From contig JAHHHA010000023.1 of the NCBI GenBank assembly GCA_019359615.1, positions 43,770 through 107,769 of the forward strand: a DNA stretch of 64,000 nucleotides, given 5' to 3'. Shown here in pieces: positions 25,796 to 35,213 of the stretch. The translations under genes were made by a program, and so were the position numbers. Under the pieces are notes generated by a model. It was not told the origin of the DNA. It ran no database searches and saw only the letters and a list, made by a program, of their open reading frames with translations. Origin of the DNA: Cyanosarcina radialis HA8281-LM2. GTDB lineage: Bacteria > Cyanobacteriota > Cyanobacteriia > Cyanobacteriales > CCAP-1448. Each line of letters starts with the position of its first letter. Position 1 is the first letter of the stretch.

Positions 25796-28207
25796 CTAGA
25801 CTCTGACGCTACTTACTTCTGTAGCTGGTATTAAGGCAGGGGTATGAGGTTCTGGTGGCAACTGGTTAGCAGGGACGCGGAAGAATTGCACCAGATCTAA
25901 TAAGTTGCGAGCTAGTTCTCCCATGGAGCCAGATTGTTCGCGGGTGAAGCTAGCTTGGCGCTCGGTGTCTAGGGCTACGGTGGCAATGTCTTGAATCGAT
26001 TGCAAGGTGTTTTGAGCCGCACCCGCGATCGCTTGACTCGATTGGTTTACTCGTTCTTCTACCTGCGCTACCTGCTCGGTGACGGTTTTGATGTTTTCAA
26101 ATACCTGACGGGAATTACCTACCCCCATGGTGAACCCGTTCACCAACTGGTAGATTTCTTGTACGTCTTGCTTCAAACCGGATACCACCGTTTGCATCTG
26201 ATCGGTACGTTGTTGCAACAGCACTAAGCTTTGGTTGGCTTGCACGGCTAGATCGTTGACTTGGGTGGCGATGGTTTCAAATTCTCGGACGACACTGGCA
26301 AATTGTTCGGGATCTTGTTGTTCGCTAGCTCGATTGGAGAGCAAGGAAGCATTGAGCGCTAGAGTGCGAGTCAAAGCGGCTACTCGCTTTTGATCCTTGG
26401 CTACTTGCGAGGTCAAATCCACGAAGTCTGTCAGCGATTGCACCCGTCTGACGATTTGGTCGGTACCATCTTGCAGGGTGGCAATCCCGGCGGTCATTTC
26501 GGTCATTTGCTGTTCGCCTTCAGTCACCGCTGCTTGGGCCTGACGCACGGCAGCGTTAGCAGCTACTGATTGTTCCGCATTGCCTTGAGACAAAGAGTTC
26601 ACCTCTTGCATCAACGATTGCACCTGTACCACAGATTGAGCTTGCTGTTGTGCCTGTTGGGCGGTAGTGACGGCTAAATGTTCGAGCGATTCTGCTCCTT
26701 GGGTTACTTGTTGGGCGTTGGATAAGACGGTAGCCATGACTCTTGACAATTGCTCGATCGTGCGGTTGAGGGTATCTGCCACTAAACCCGTGGCGCGATC
26801 GCTTACTTCTGCTTGCACGGTTAGATCTCCATCTTCTACGGCCGAAACCACATCTAGGATGTGTCCGACTTCGGCTTGCAGCGCTTCGCTTTCTTTTTGG
26901 GTTTCAGAAGCTTGTTTGAGTTCCTCTTGGGCTTGCACCGTTCGCGCTACTTCTTCCCGAACTCGTTGTTCGTTGGCTGCTACTTGGTCTAGCAAGTTGA
27001 AAAACGAAGTCGATAGCCGCCCGATTTCGTCTTGATTTTCCATCAGGGTTTGAGTAGCAGCGTTGGTAGTGGCGAGTTGATTGCACTCGTTCAGAATTGG
27101 CTGCAACCGTCGGTTCAACCAACTGACGTACAAGGCCACGATCGCTGCCAAGACTGCGGTTACGGCTAGCGTGCCACCTATGGTACTCAGTAACACCGGG
27201 CCTAAGACCACTGACTCTGGAACTGCTGCCAGCATAATCCAGTTAGTGCTGGGCATCCGCTTGTAAGCCCAAAACTTGCCTTGACTTGACAATAAACCGC
27301 TTTCGCCCTGTTGGACTTTGGCCCATACTTCCTTGAGTTCGGGAATTTGGCTGTAGTCAGGAATCTTTTCCACATTGTCCGCTTTGACTGCCTGGGTCTT
27401 TTTCGGATCGGGAGGATACGCTACCATCGTGCCTTTATCGCTCAAGATGGTAAAGTAACCCTCTCCCCGTAACACCTTAGTTTTGATTAAGTCGTTAATG
27501 GCGGTGACGTTAACGTCTGTGGCGAAGATACCCAACACTTTACCTTGGGCATCATTCGCCCGAAAGTTAAAAGTGGTGAGAGTTATACCCTGCCAGGGAT
27601 AGGGTTCCAACCAAAACGGTTCGGCAGTAGCCATCGGTTCTTTGTAGTAACCTTGGGCAAAGTAGCCTTCTTTGCTGTTGGCAGGGCTGTCAGTTACCAG
27701 ATCGATATAACGAGTTTTTTGATTGGGGGGAGGCAGCAACTTACCGAGGCTTTGCCCTAGATCGACGGTAAAGTAAGGCCAAAATCCTTTGCGATCCTTA
27801 ATAATGCGATTGGGCGGTTGACCGAAACCGACCGCAACTGCTAGTTCGGGACGCTTTTGAAAAAACTCAAACGCCAAATTTTCATAAATTTTTGGCTCTC
27901 TAATTCCAGAGCTATCGAGCAATTTGACGGCAGCATATAAATCTGCCATGTTTTGTTTGGCTCGATCGAACTGCGCCTCAATCTTGTTAACTTTACTTTC
28001 AAGGTTGACTTGCATTTCATCTTTAGCTTGCTTTTCTAGGGTTTGATAGAAAAAGTATCCTAAAGCTCCAAGTCCTGCCAAAGAGCCGAGCAACACCGCA
28101 ATAAATAGTCTAGAACCGATCGATCTTATTCCTGGTGGCTTCAGCTTGAAAGATTTAGCTTTCTCTTTTGGATTTATGAGTTCAGAAGAATTTGATGCCG
28201 TAGTCAT
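25796..28207 (-). CDS. Methyl-accepting chemotaxis protein with dCACHE sensor (PilJ/PixJ-like)
   Basis: This 803-residue receptor has transmembrane helices at about 33-55 and 336-362 enclosing a periplasmic dCACHE-type domain (YFTVDLGQSLGKLLPPPNQK; GEGYFTILSDKGTMVAYPPD). A HAMP segment, a long coiled coil and a cytoplasmic signalling domain (VREFETIATQVNDLAVQANQ) follow. There is no GAF or phytochrome domain, so it senses an extracellular small molecule or another periplasmic cue. It is the second of two adjacent receptors in the operon and shares the same architecture and similar loop sequences, suggesting an old duplication. Confidence 0.92.
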   Translation of the reverse strand: MTTASNSSELINPKEKAKSFKLKPPGIRSIGSRLFIAVLLGSLAGLGALGYFFYQTLEKQAKDEMQVNLESKVNKIEAQFDRAKQNMADLYAAVKLLDSSGIREPKIYENLAFEFFQKRPELAVAVGFGQPPNRIIKDRKGFWPYFTVDLGQSLGKLLPPPNQKTRYIDLVTDSPANSKEGYFAQGYYKEPMATAEPFWLEPYPWQGITLTTFNFRANDAQGKVLGIFATDVNVTAINDLIKTKVLRGEGYFTILSDKGTMVAYPPDPKKTQAVKADNVEKIPDYSQIPELKEVWAKVQQGESGLLSSQGKFWAYKRMPSTNWIMLAAVPESVVLGPVLLSTIGGTLAVTAVLAAIVALYVSWLNRRLQPILNECNQLATTNAATQTLMENQDEIGRLSTSFFNLLDQVAANEQRVREEVARTVQAQEELKQASETQKESEALQAEVGHILDVVSAVEDGDLTVQAEVSDRATGLVADTLNRTIEQLSRVMATVLSNAQQVTQGAESLEHLAVTTAQQAQQQAQSVVQVQSLMQEVNSLSQGNAEQSVAANAAVRQAQAAVTEGEQQMTEMTAGIATLQDGTDQIVRRVQSLTDFVDLTSQVAKDQKRVAALTRTLALNASLLSNRASEQQDPEQFASVVREFETIATQVNDLAVQANQSLVLLQQRTDQMQTVVSGLKQDVQEIYQLVNGFTMGVGNSRQVFENIKTVTEQVAQVEERVNQSSQAIAGAAQNTLQSIQDIATVALDTERQASFTREQSGSMGELARNLLDLVQFFRVPANQLPPEPHTPALIPATEVSSVRV

Positions 28208-28313
28208 AATTAAATTGTTAGTTGTTAGTTGTTAGTTGTCAGTTGTTGACCGTTGACTGCTGACAAAAAAGTTTTCCCTTTTGACTTTTGACTTTTGACT
28301 TTTGACTTGCTTA

Positions 28314-31208
28314 TTACTTATTCTGAGTCGTTACGGGAGAGCTATCATCGACAAAGATATCTGCGGTGAGTTCTGAGTCGATCGCCACTTCTAGTTCAGA
28401 GGGCGGTAAAGCTGAGTCTGGGAGTTGGAAGAATTTAATCCGTTGCAGCAATTGGGCTGACAGAGCGCCGATCGCGGTTGACTGCGATCGAGTATTTTGA
28501 GTTAATTGCGCTGTCTTTTGGGCTAATTGAGCCACATCTTGCAAAGCTGAAGAGGTAGATTGACTGATATTGGCAATCTCTTGGCTGGAAGAAGCGATCG
28601 CCTTGCCAGCTTCTAAAGATTCGGAGGCGACCGACTGCACGTTTTGGAAAACGCGCTCTGACTGCTCTACCCCTTGGTTGAAGCTACTTACCAATCCACC
28701 CAAACTTTGCACCTCGCGATCGATCCCAGAAACCACGTTATGGATTTGTCCGGTGCGCTGTTCCAAGATCGATAAACCATCGTTAGTTTGTTGCGCCAGT
28801 TTGCTCACCTGTCCGGCGATCGATTCAAATTCTCGCGCCACATTGGCAAACTGCTTGGGATTGCGCTGCTCGGCTGCCCGCGCTGCTACCAAGGCAGCGT
28901 TCATCGACAAGATCTGAGTCATCGAGGCGATTTGACCTTGCTCTTGAACGAATTGGTCGGCTAAGCCGACGAATTCCCCCAGAGTCTTCATTTGTTGGAT
29001 GATTCGATCGGTCCCTTGCTGCAACACGCCAATCCCTTGGCTGAGGCTGGCGATCGCGGTTTTTCCTTCTCCTACCACCGCGCTCAAGGCTCCTAATGAT
29101 TGGTTGGTTTCCTGCACCTGAACGTCGGTATCTTGAGTCGATTGCTTGACTTGTTCCGATAGGTTCAACACTTGGCTTACCGATTGCGCTTGTAGATCGG
29201 CATTAGTGGCCACTGTGGTGGCAATTTCCTCTAAGTTGTTTGCCCCTTGAGAAACCTGCTGGGCTGTATTTAACACCTGACTGAGGACGGCTACCAATTC
29301 CTCGATTAAACGGTTGAAGGTATCTGACACCAGCCCGGTGGGGCGATCGCTCACTTTGGCTCGCACTTGGAGATCGCCCTCTTCTACCGAGCAAACAATA
29401 TCCAACAGATGTCCGACTTCGGCTTGAGTCATCTGATTTTCTAGTGCCAAAGACATTAAGTTGGCCAGGGAGCTAACGAAAGATTGCTCTTGCAGCGTCC
29501 ACTCTTTTGGTGTTTGGGCTACGTGTTCGCACCACAGCACTCCCACCGTCTGACCGCTAACTTGAATCGGCACGTCTAACACCGAGGCAATTCCTAAAGG
29601 TATGAAGTAAGAAGCAGAAAACTCGCGGGTAGATGGATGGGTGCGGGCATCCACCGCTGCAATTAAAGGTCTTTCTTTGAGAGAGGCAAAATAGTCAGGA
29701 AAGTCCGCAGCCTTTAGTTCTGTCCCGGAAGAATGCTCGCTAGAAGTGCGTTGGTACAAGTCGAAACATTCGATCGCGCTTTTATCTGGGTTGTAAAGCC
29801 AGATGCTGGCTCGCTCGATTCCTAAAATTACCGCTGCTGCTTCGGTCAAGGATTGGGCGGCCGATTTGGCATCTCCTTGAATTAAGGCTTCATTGCGTGC
29901 CAGTGACGTTAAAACTTCGTTTTGAAGCTCTAACTGCTTGGTGTTAAGATCTTGAGCTTCTAGCAAGTTGAAAAATGCGGTCGATACTTGGTCGATTTCA
30001 TCTTGTTTTTCCAGCAAAGCTTCGGTGGTATTAGTACCTGCTAGCTTGTTACACTCATCCAAAATTGGTTGCAACCGCCGATTTAACCGCCGACTGAACA
30101 GCAGCACTACACCTGCTAGAGAAATCACGGCAATAGCCGCCCCACCAGCGGTAATTAAGTATGCCGGACCGGCTACCGAGCTATGGGGAACTTTAGCGAG
30201 AATCGTCCAGTTGGTACTAGGAACTTTTTGATATGCCCAGTAGCTAGAAGTTTCGCCTGAAGAAATGATGCCAGGTCGATTTTGGGATAAATTTTGCTGT
30301 ACCTGCGACCAAACTGCCTTGAGTTCTGGTACGGCGATCGCTTCTTGCAGATCGGTGGCCTTTTGTGGATCGGGAGGGTAAGCCAAAAGTTTGCCCTCTG
30401 GAGTTACTAAAACGTAGTAACCTGTTTCCTGGAATGGTGATTTATTTTTGAAAGCTGCTACTAAATCGGCCAGACTGATATCGCCGTTGAAGACAGCAAC
30501 TACCTTTCCTCGATCGTCTTTAATCGGTCCGGCAAAGGTAGTTAGGGCGATCGAGTATTCGTCGGTGACGTAAGGCTCTGTCCAATAATTTTTGTTCGCT
30601 TTAGCTGCTTCTGTGTACCAATCTTGCTCGAAATAGCGATCGGTAACAGTAGTTTCTTGATAAACAAAGTCTTGAAATGGGGCTGGCAATCTTTGGGCGA
30701 TCCCTTTTTTGACTTGTTCTACCGCTTGGGCTTTATACTCGACGATATAAGGGCCAAACCATTGGCGATCGGCAATTAAACCTTTGGGAGTTTGAAGTAC
30801 GCCAAATCCACTCACTAACTTCGGGCGCACCGCCATTGAAGAGAACAGCATTTGCTTGTAAGTTTCAACCGAGCCAGCCTTGCTTTTATGCAGCAGTTGA
30901 GCGGTATTTGCCATACTCAACAAAAACTGTTCGCCTTGACGCAGTTGGCTGTCAATTTGTTGAACTTCGCTGTTAAGACTATTTTGAATTTGAGTTTTGG
31001 CTTGCTGTTGGAGCGCTCGATAGAAGAAGAACGCTGTGGCTCCCAGCCCGACAATTGCCCCTAACATGACGGCCAAGAACAGCTTCGTGCCGACTGAGTT
31101 CCAAAATGGGCGCTTGATGGCAGATAACTTTGGTTGCGTCTGGTTATCGAACTGGTCGGCCAGATCGACTGGTTGTGGATCGTTTATGGTTAATTGTGGA
31201 TCGTTCAT
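28314..31208 (-). CDS. Methyl-accepting chemotaxis protein with dCACHE and GAF domains
   Basis: The 964-residue receptor has a dCACHE domain between two membrane helices (about 42-65 and 350-372), HAMP, a GAF domain (about 440-590) and a PilJ-like signalling domain. The GAF ends VGVLWCEHVAQTPKEWTLQE, the form seen in non-chromophore GAFs. It lacks the DXCF motif and the Cys-His pair of the cyanobacteriochrome GAFs of PixJ1. It is therefore unlikely to bind bilin, although it holds the operon position of the phototaxis receptor pixJ1. The ligand is unknown. Confidence 0.92.
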   Translation of the reverse strand: MNDPQLTINDPQPVDLADQFDNQTQPKLSAIKRPFWNSVGTKLFLAVMLGAIVGLGATAFFFYRALQQQAKTQIQNSLNSEVQQIDSQLRQGEQFLLSMANTAQLLHKSKAGSVETYKQMLFSSMAVRPKLVSGFGVLQTPKGLIADRQWFGPYIVEYKAQAVEQVKKGIAQRLPAPFQDFVYQETTVTDRYFEQDWYTEAAKANKNYWTEPYVTDEYSIALTTFAGPIKDDRGKVVAVFNGDISLADLVAAFKNKSPFQETGYYVLVTPEGKLLAYPPDPQKATDLQEAIAVPELKAVWSQVQQNLSQNRPGIISSGETSSYWAYQKVPSTNWTILAKVPHSSVAGPAYLITAGGAAIAVISLAGVVLLFSRRLNRRLQPILDECNKLAGTNTTEALLEKQDEIDQVSTAFFNLLEAQDLNTKQLELQNEVLTSLARNEALIQGDAKSAAQSLTEAAAVILGIERASIWLYNPDKSAIECFDLYQRTSSEHSSGTELKAADFPDYFASLKERPLIAAVDARTHPSTREFSASYFIPLGIASVLDVPIQVSGQTVGVLWCEHVAQTPKEWTLQEQSFVSSLANLMSLALENQMTQAEVGHLLDIVCSVEEGDLQVRAKVSDRPTGLVSDTFNRLIEELVAVLSQVLNTAQQVSQGANNLEEIATTVATNADLQAQSVSQVLNLSEQVKQSTQDTDVQVQETNQSLGALSAVVGEGKTAIASLSQGIGVLQQGTDRIIQQMKTLGEFVGLADQFVQEQGQIASMTQILSMNAALVAARAAEQRNPKQFANVAREFESIAGQVSKLAQQTNDGLSILEQRTGQIHNVVSGIDREVQSLGGLVSSFNQGVEQSERVFQNVQSVASESLEAGKAIASSSQEIANISQSTSSALQDVAQLAQKTAQLTQNTRSQSTAIGALSAQLLQRIKFFQLPDSALPPSELEVAIDSELTADIFVDDSSPVTTQNK

Positions 31209-31258
31209 TGTTAATTGTCGATCGTTAACTAGATAAATCTAAAATTGATTCCTACGAA

Positions 31259-31747
31259 TTACGAGCTATAAGATTGGGGTTGCCAGAGGTTGGGGGTCAG
31301 CATTTCCGAGCGAAATAGCCGCAGGGGGGAATCTTTGGGAACCGTTTGAGGCGCTTTGTCATCTAGGTTAAATAAGTCGGCTGGGAGTTCCGACTTCTCT
31401 TGGCTGGACAAAACTCGATCGATCGCCAACCCAACTCCGGCTAAACTACCTGCTAATTCGCTGAAGCGGATAACTGTTAAGATTTCTCGATTCGGCTCTG
31501 GTCTTTGGTAGAGAGTCTGACGCAGAGAAATTATCGGGACAATTTTCCCAGCCTGATGGACGCAGCCGATAACCGCTGGCGGATAAAACGGCAGGTGCAA
31601 AATTCGCGATCGCTCGATCGGCAAGATTTCTGATACCGTATCTGAGGGAAATACTAGCGTTTCTGCCTCTAGTCGCACCAGCAGAAACCGTTGTCCCGAT
31701 TCGATCGAACTAGCTAGTAACAATTCAGAAGATTCTGCAACGTTCAT
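31259..31747 (-). CDS. CheW-like adaptor (PixI/PilI-like)
   Basis: The 162-residue single-domain CheW protein couples receptors to the CheA-like kinase. Typical motifs are FLLVRLEAETLVFPSDTVSE, LPFYPPAVIGCVHQAGKIVP and GVGLAIDRVLS. Its ATG overlaps the stop codon of the upstream receiver gene by 4 bp, so the two are translationally coupled. It is the third gene of the operon. Confidence 0.92.
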   Translation of the reverse strand: MNVAESSELLLASSIESGQRFLLVRLEAETLVFPSDTVSEILPIERSRILHLPFYPPAVIGCVHQAGKIVPIISLRQTLYQRPEPNREILTVIRFSELAGSLAGVGLAIDRVLSSQEKSELPADLFNLDDKAPQTVPKDSPLRLFRSEMLTPNLWQPQSYSS

Positions 31748-32109
31748 GAGGGCGCTACCTTTTGTAAGACTCCAACAATACTGTCGCGGGTTGCTGGTTT
31801 GACCACATAATCGTTAGCACCAGCACGCTTGAGGCCGTAATCGATTTCTAAAGATGTCTTCTTGCTAGAACAAAAGATGACGTGCTGCCCAGCAGTTGCT
31901 GGATTGGCCCGCAACTCTCGCAAGAACTTGTAGCCATCTTGGGCTGGCATTACAATATCGAGAAATACGGAATTATAATTTCCCGTGGCAATTCGGTCTA
32001 AAATTCCAGTGGTGCTATCGCTCTCCTCAACTTCATGTCCCAATTCTGTTAATAAGGATACGAGTAAGCGTCTATCTACTGCACTATCATCAACTACTAA
32101 AAATCGCAT
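31744..32109 (-). CDS. CheY-like response regulator (PixH/PilH-like)
   Basis: The single receiver domain of 121 residues has the acidic pair VVDDSAVDRR, the phospho-acceptor Asp in VFLDIVMPAQDG (about 53), a Ser/Thr in FCSSKK and the Lys in DYVVKPATR. It has no output domain, as expected for a diffusible CheY controlling type IV pilus motility or acting as a phosphate sink. It overlaps the cheW gene by 4 bp. Confidence 0.93.
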   Translation of the reverse strand: MRFLVVDDSAVDRRLLVSLLTELGHEVEESDSTTGILDRIATGNYNSVFLDIVMPAQDGYKFLRELRANPATAGQHVIFCSSKKTSLEIDYGLKRAGANDYVVKPATRDSIVGVLQKVAPS

Positions 32110-32228
32110 CGGTTTTTTCCTATATATCTGAATAGTCGTGCTACTTAAGGGCCAGCAAATTGGATATTTTTAAAGATAGGCTAAAAACCAGAAAGTCTTC
32201 ACCCCAAAAATTCCAATTCTGACTTTAC

Positions 32229-33410
32229 TTACCTCTGAGGTAGAGGTGCTAATTCTTGCAAGAGGTTGCGCAACTCTGCCTTAAAGGTGGCAATTTCTTC
32301 GGTAGCGCGAGGCTTAGACAAAAATCTGCAACCCGCCCACTGAGCGCGAAATTGATTGGACATCGATTTTTCTGCTGTTAGCAGCACCAAGGGAATAGAG
32401 TTTAATTGAGGCTGACGGCGAATTTGTTTGATTAGGTCAAATCCAGAAGCTCCTGGCATATTAATATCTAAAAAAATTGCTGCTGGGTTGGCATTCAACA
32501 TTTCGTTGACAGCAATCAAGGCATTTTGGCAACAATTGACTTGATATCCCCAGCTAGCGACTACGCTTTGAAACTGCTGTAGCAGGAGCGGCGAGTCGTC
32601 AACGATGAAGATTTCGGGACCTGGCTCCGATTTGGGCTGGTAACTAGATAGATCTACCTGCACCAACCCCTTGCGGATCATAGGGACAAATAGCTTGGCA
32701 ATATCTAGGGGATCTTTAGCTAGGGCGTAAGCAATTTCACTGAAATTTCTCCCTCCTCGAACTAGCTTTTGTAATTGTTGCTTTTGAGCTAGAGGTAAGT
32801 TAGAGCGTTCTAATAGTTCTTGATTCAGACTGGGGACAATTGCTAGAGAAGGAATTTCAGTTTTCAATCCTTCCCACTCTTGGCGGCGACGTTGAGCGTT
32901 GACCAGTAAACTCTCTAATTGAAATCCAGGAATGGGGGTTTGAATAATTAATTGAGAATTAGGAATGAATTGAGCTTCCCCAGCCCGATCGAATAAATAA
33001 GTATCGAAATCAGATAGAATCTGCGATCGCAGGGCTTCTATGACTTCCTGGTGAGTCATCAAGCCCAACTTGACAACTTTATCTACCATCTTCTTCAACT
33101 GCCCGATTTCTTCGGGTGTCGATTCTTGTTCTATAGTCGCTATTGCTTGCTGGGCATTAGGATCTCTTAATTTGGGTAGATAACGCCGCAAAGTTTTGTT
33201 CAGACTTTGCCAAGAAAGCGGCTCGATCCCAGAAAACACGATTTGCTTTTGGGCTAATGCTAGTTGCCATAAGCTTCCCGAACTATTTGGTTCGGCAGTA
33301 GCTAGCTGGAACTGCCAGTATCCACTGCTGACGTGTTGGGACGCTTGAGTTAACTTGTCCGGCAATTCTTGGGGGTTAAAGGAGAAGGTAAAAGATGGTG
33401 GCGAGGTCAT
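32229..33410 (-). CDS. PatA-like response regulator (PixG/PilG-like)
   Basis: The 393-residue protein has an N-terminal PATAN-type region (LWQLALAQKQIVFSGIEPLS; YLFDRAGEAQFIP) and a central helical segment. A C-terminal receiver follows, with EIFIVDDSPLLLQQF and AIFLDINMPGASGFD. PatA/PixG proteins are found in cyanobacterial pilus-driven motility, and Anabaena PatA affects heterocyst pattern. It is the first gene of a six-gene operon (pixG-H-I-J-J-L order) that probably steers twitching or hormogonium motility. A palindromic site lies directly upstream. Confidence 0.92.
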   Translation of the reverse strand: MTSPPSFTFSFNPQELPDKLTQASQHVSSGYWQFQLATAEPNSSGSLWQLALAQKQIVFSGIEPLSWQSLNKTLRRYLPKLRDPNAQQAIATIEQESTPEEIGQLKKMVDKVVKLGLMTHQEVIEALRSQILSDFDTYLFDRAGEAQFIPNSQLIIQTPIPGFQLESLLVNAQRRRQEWEGLKTEIPSLAIVPSLNQELLERSNLPLAQKQQLQKLVRGGRNFSEIAYALAKDPLDIAKLFVPMIRKGLVQVDLSSYQPKSEPGPEIFIVDDSPLLLQQFQSVVASWGYQVNCCQNALIAVNEMLNANPAAIFLDINMPGASGFDLIKQIRRQPQLNSIPLVLLTAEKSMSNQFRAQWAGCRFLSKPRATEEIATFKAELRNLLQELAPLPQR

Positions 33411-33431
33411 AAAGAATTCCCGATCGCATAA

Positions 33432-33449
33432 TGTAAATATTTGTTTACT
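33432..33449. promoter_or_regulatory. 18-bp palindrome upstream of the taxis operon
   Basis: TGTAAATATTTGTTTACT is a TGTAAA-N6-TTTAC inverted repeat lying 22-39 bp before the first codon of the PatA-like gene. It matches the site upstream of ocp at 16 of 18 positions. It is probably an operator or activator site, and the factor is unknown. Confidence 0.4.
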
Positions 33450-33761
33450 ATTGGCACATTCTAAGTATGAAATCAGAGATTGTAGGGCTTCTGCTCCACG
33501 TACTCACTAGAGTATGACTAATCGATCGAGGGGATAACTGTAATCATACCGATCTTGCAAGGATATAGAAGTATTTACCATCAGCAGAAATACTGAATTG
33601 CGATGGGGAAGAATACAGGAGTTCGAGAGAATAGCAGTTTTAATTCGATCGATTGCCCAGTAGGGTTGGCGATTTAGAAGGGAAAAAGCTCGATCTGAGC
33701 AGCATTCTACCCCATTAATACTAGTTCGATCGCGATCGCCAACGGAAATTTTGGGCAAAAT

Positions 33762-33798
33762 AAAAATAGAAGTTCAAAATAACTGAACTTCTATTTTT
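33762..33798 (-). terminator. Intrinsic terminator of gltA
   Basis: Complementary arms AAAAATAGAAGTTCA and TGAACTTCTATTTTT surround a 7-nt loop and are followed by a T-rich run on the minus strand. It lies 32 bp after the gltA stop codon. Confidence 0.75.
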
Positions 33799-33829
33799 TT
33801 AAAGCTATTTAGCTATTTGCCAATTAATC

Positions 33830-35005
33830 TTAGGAACGTTGTTCGATCGCTACATAACTGGATTGATGCTGGCCCGTATAAATTTGAGTGGGCCGGTAGA
33901 TCCGATTTTCTCCTAACTGTTCTCTCCAATGAGCTAACCAACCAGCCACGCGAGCAATAGCGAATACTGGCGTAAACAAATCTGCGGGAATTCCCAGTTT
34001 GCGATAAACCAAGCCAGAGTAGTAATCGACGTTAGGATAAATGCCTTTGTGCCCGACTTTCTCCTCGATTACCTTTTCTAACTCCACAGCAATGTCGTAA
34101 TATTTATCGCTATCATCATGCGACTGTTGAAAAAGTTCTTTGGCTAAGTTTTGCAAGACTATAGCTCGCGGATCTTTCACTTTATACACTCGATGCCCAA
34201 AACCCATGAATTTGTATTTGGGGTCATTCTCCAAACACTGCTCGACATAAGGACGAACGTTTTCTACCGAGCCAATTTTTTGCAGCATTTCAATTACTTC
34301 TTCGCTGGCTCCGCCATGCAACGGCCCGGCCAGAGTTCCGACGGCTGAGGCCACCACGGCATATGGATCGGTCAGGGTTGATGCTGTCACCCTGGCGGAA
34401 AAGGTTGAAGCGTTCATAGTATGGTCGGCGTGCAAAATCAGACAAACATCAAATATCCTGGCTGCGAGCTTGTCTGGCACTTTTTCGCCGAGCATATACA
34501 AAAAGTTAGCACTGTAGTCTAAATCGTCGCGGGGGCGCACGGGTTCGTTCCCTTTACGCATCAGTTGAAATGCTGCCACCATAGTCGGAATTTTCGCCAG
34601 CAGCCGTACTACTGCCTGCCGAATATAATCTTGGTTGGGGAGGGCGCGACGAGAGTAGAACAAGCCTAAAGCCGCAGCCGAAGCTTGCAAAGCATCCATG
34701 GGATGGCCGGTTTCAGGAAAACATTTCATCATGTCTTGGATGCGATATTTAATCCGCCGATGGGAATAAATTTCAGTTTCAAATTTTTTCAGTTCTTCCC
34801 TGGTTGGCAGTTTGTTCCAGATTAATAAATACGCTGTTTCCAAGAACGTACTTTTTGCTGCCAGTTCTTCAATCGCTATACCTCGGTACTCTAGTCTGCC
34901 TTGTTGTCCGTCAACGTAGCTAATACTCGATCTGGCGGCTGGGATATTTTCTAAACCTGGGATGTACTCGCAGACGTTAGCTGGTGTGTATTCAGAGACG
35001 CTCAT
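33830..35005 (-). CDS. gltA: Citrate synthase
   Basis: Citrate synthase condenses acetyl-CoA with oxaloacetate, the entry step of the TCA pathway. The 391-residue protein has the catalytic His in ILHADHTMNASTFSARV (about 193), the GPLHGGASEEVIEML loop, the second His in KFMGFGHRVYKVKDPRA and the catalytic Asp in NVDYYSGLVYRKLGIP. It is a short type II-like bacterial form. A minisatellite (AGATGGGG units) lies directly before the ATG, and no Shine-Dalgarno is visible. A strong terminator follows the gene. Confidence 0.97.
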   Translation of the reverse strand: MSVSEYTPANVCEYIPGLENIPAARSSISYVDGQQGRLEYRGIAIEELAAKSTFLETAYLLIWNKLPTREELKKFETEIYSHRRIKYRIQDMMKCFPETGHPMDALQASAAALGLFYSRRALPNQDYIRQAVVRLLAKIPTMVAAFQLMRKGNEPVRPRDDLDYSANFLYMLGEKVPDKLAARIFDVCLILHADHTMNASTFSARVTASTLTDPYAVVASAVGTLAGPLHGGASEEVIEMLQKIGSVENVRPYVEQCLENDPKYKFMGFGHRVYKVKDPRAIVLQNLAKELFQQSHDDSDKYYDIAVELEKVIEEKVGHKGIYPNVDYYSGLVYRKLGIPADLFTPVFAIARVAGWLAHWREQLGENRIYRPTQIYTGQHQSSYVAIEQRS

Positions 35006-35009
35006 GTTA

Positions 35010-35045
35010 GGGAGAGGGGGAGATGGGGAGATGGGGAGATGAGGA
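35010..35045. repeat. AGATGGGG minisatellite in the gltA leader
   Basis: About three AGATGGGG octamers with GAGG-type flanks begin 5 bp before the gltA start codon. A short CCGAATT/CTGAACTC tandem follows (about 35065-35100). This is the same octamer as in the fabF and cheA-like leaders. Confidence 0.7.
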
Positions 35046-35213
35046 GAGGGCGGAGCATAGTTAATTCTGAACTCCGAATTCCGAATTCCGAACTCCTCAA
35101 GTCCTGACTTTAAGCTAACTTATCAGAAATCGCTCTCGTAGTTACTTGTTTTACAGAAATCCAGACACCAAATCTACTTCACTCCAGAGTGGGAGTATGA
35201 AAAAATAACAGGG

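Larger units (their letters stand above)
33411..33829. other. Intergenic region: taxis operon promoter and gltA end
   Basis: This 419-bp gap carries the leader of the taxis operon with the palindrome at 33432-33449, and the gltA terminator at 33762-33798. An 83-codon open frame at 33507-33758 on the minus strand has no recognisable features or ribosome binding site and I do not call it. Confidence 0.5.

Noticed and set aside
28314..31208. Cyanobacteriochrome photoreceptor assignment for the GAF-containing receptor
   Set aside because: The bilin-attachment Cys-His and DXCF motifs are absent, so only a non-chromophore GAF is supported.
33507..33758. 83-codon open frame between gltA and the taxis operon
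   Set aside because: It has no ribosome binding site, no recognisable domain and odd composition.
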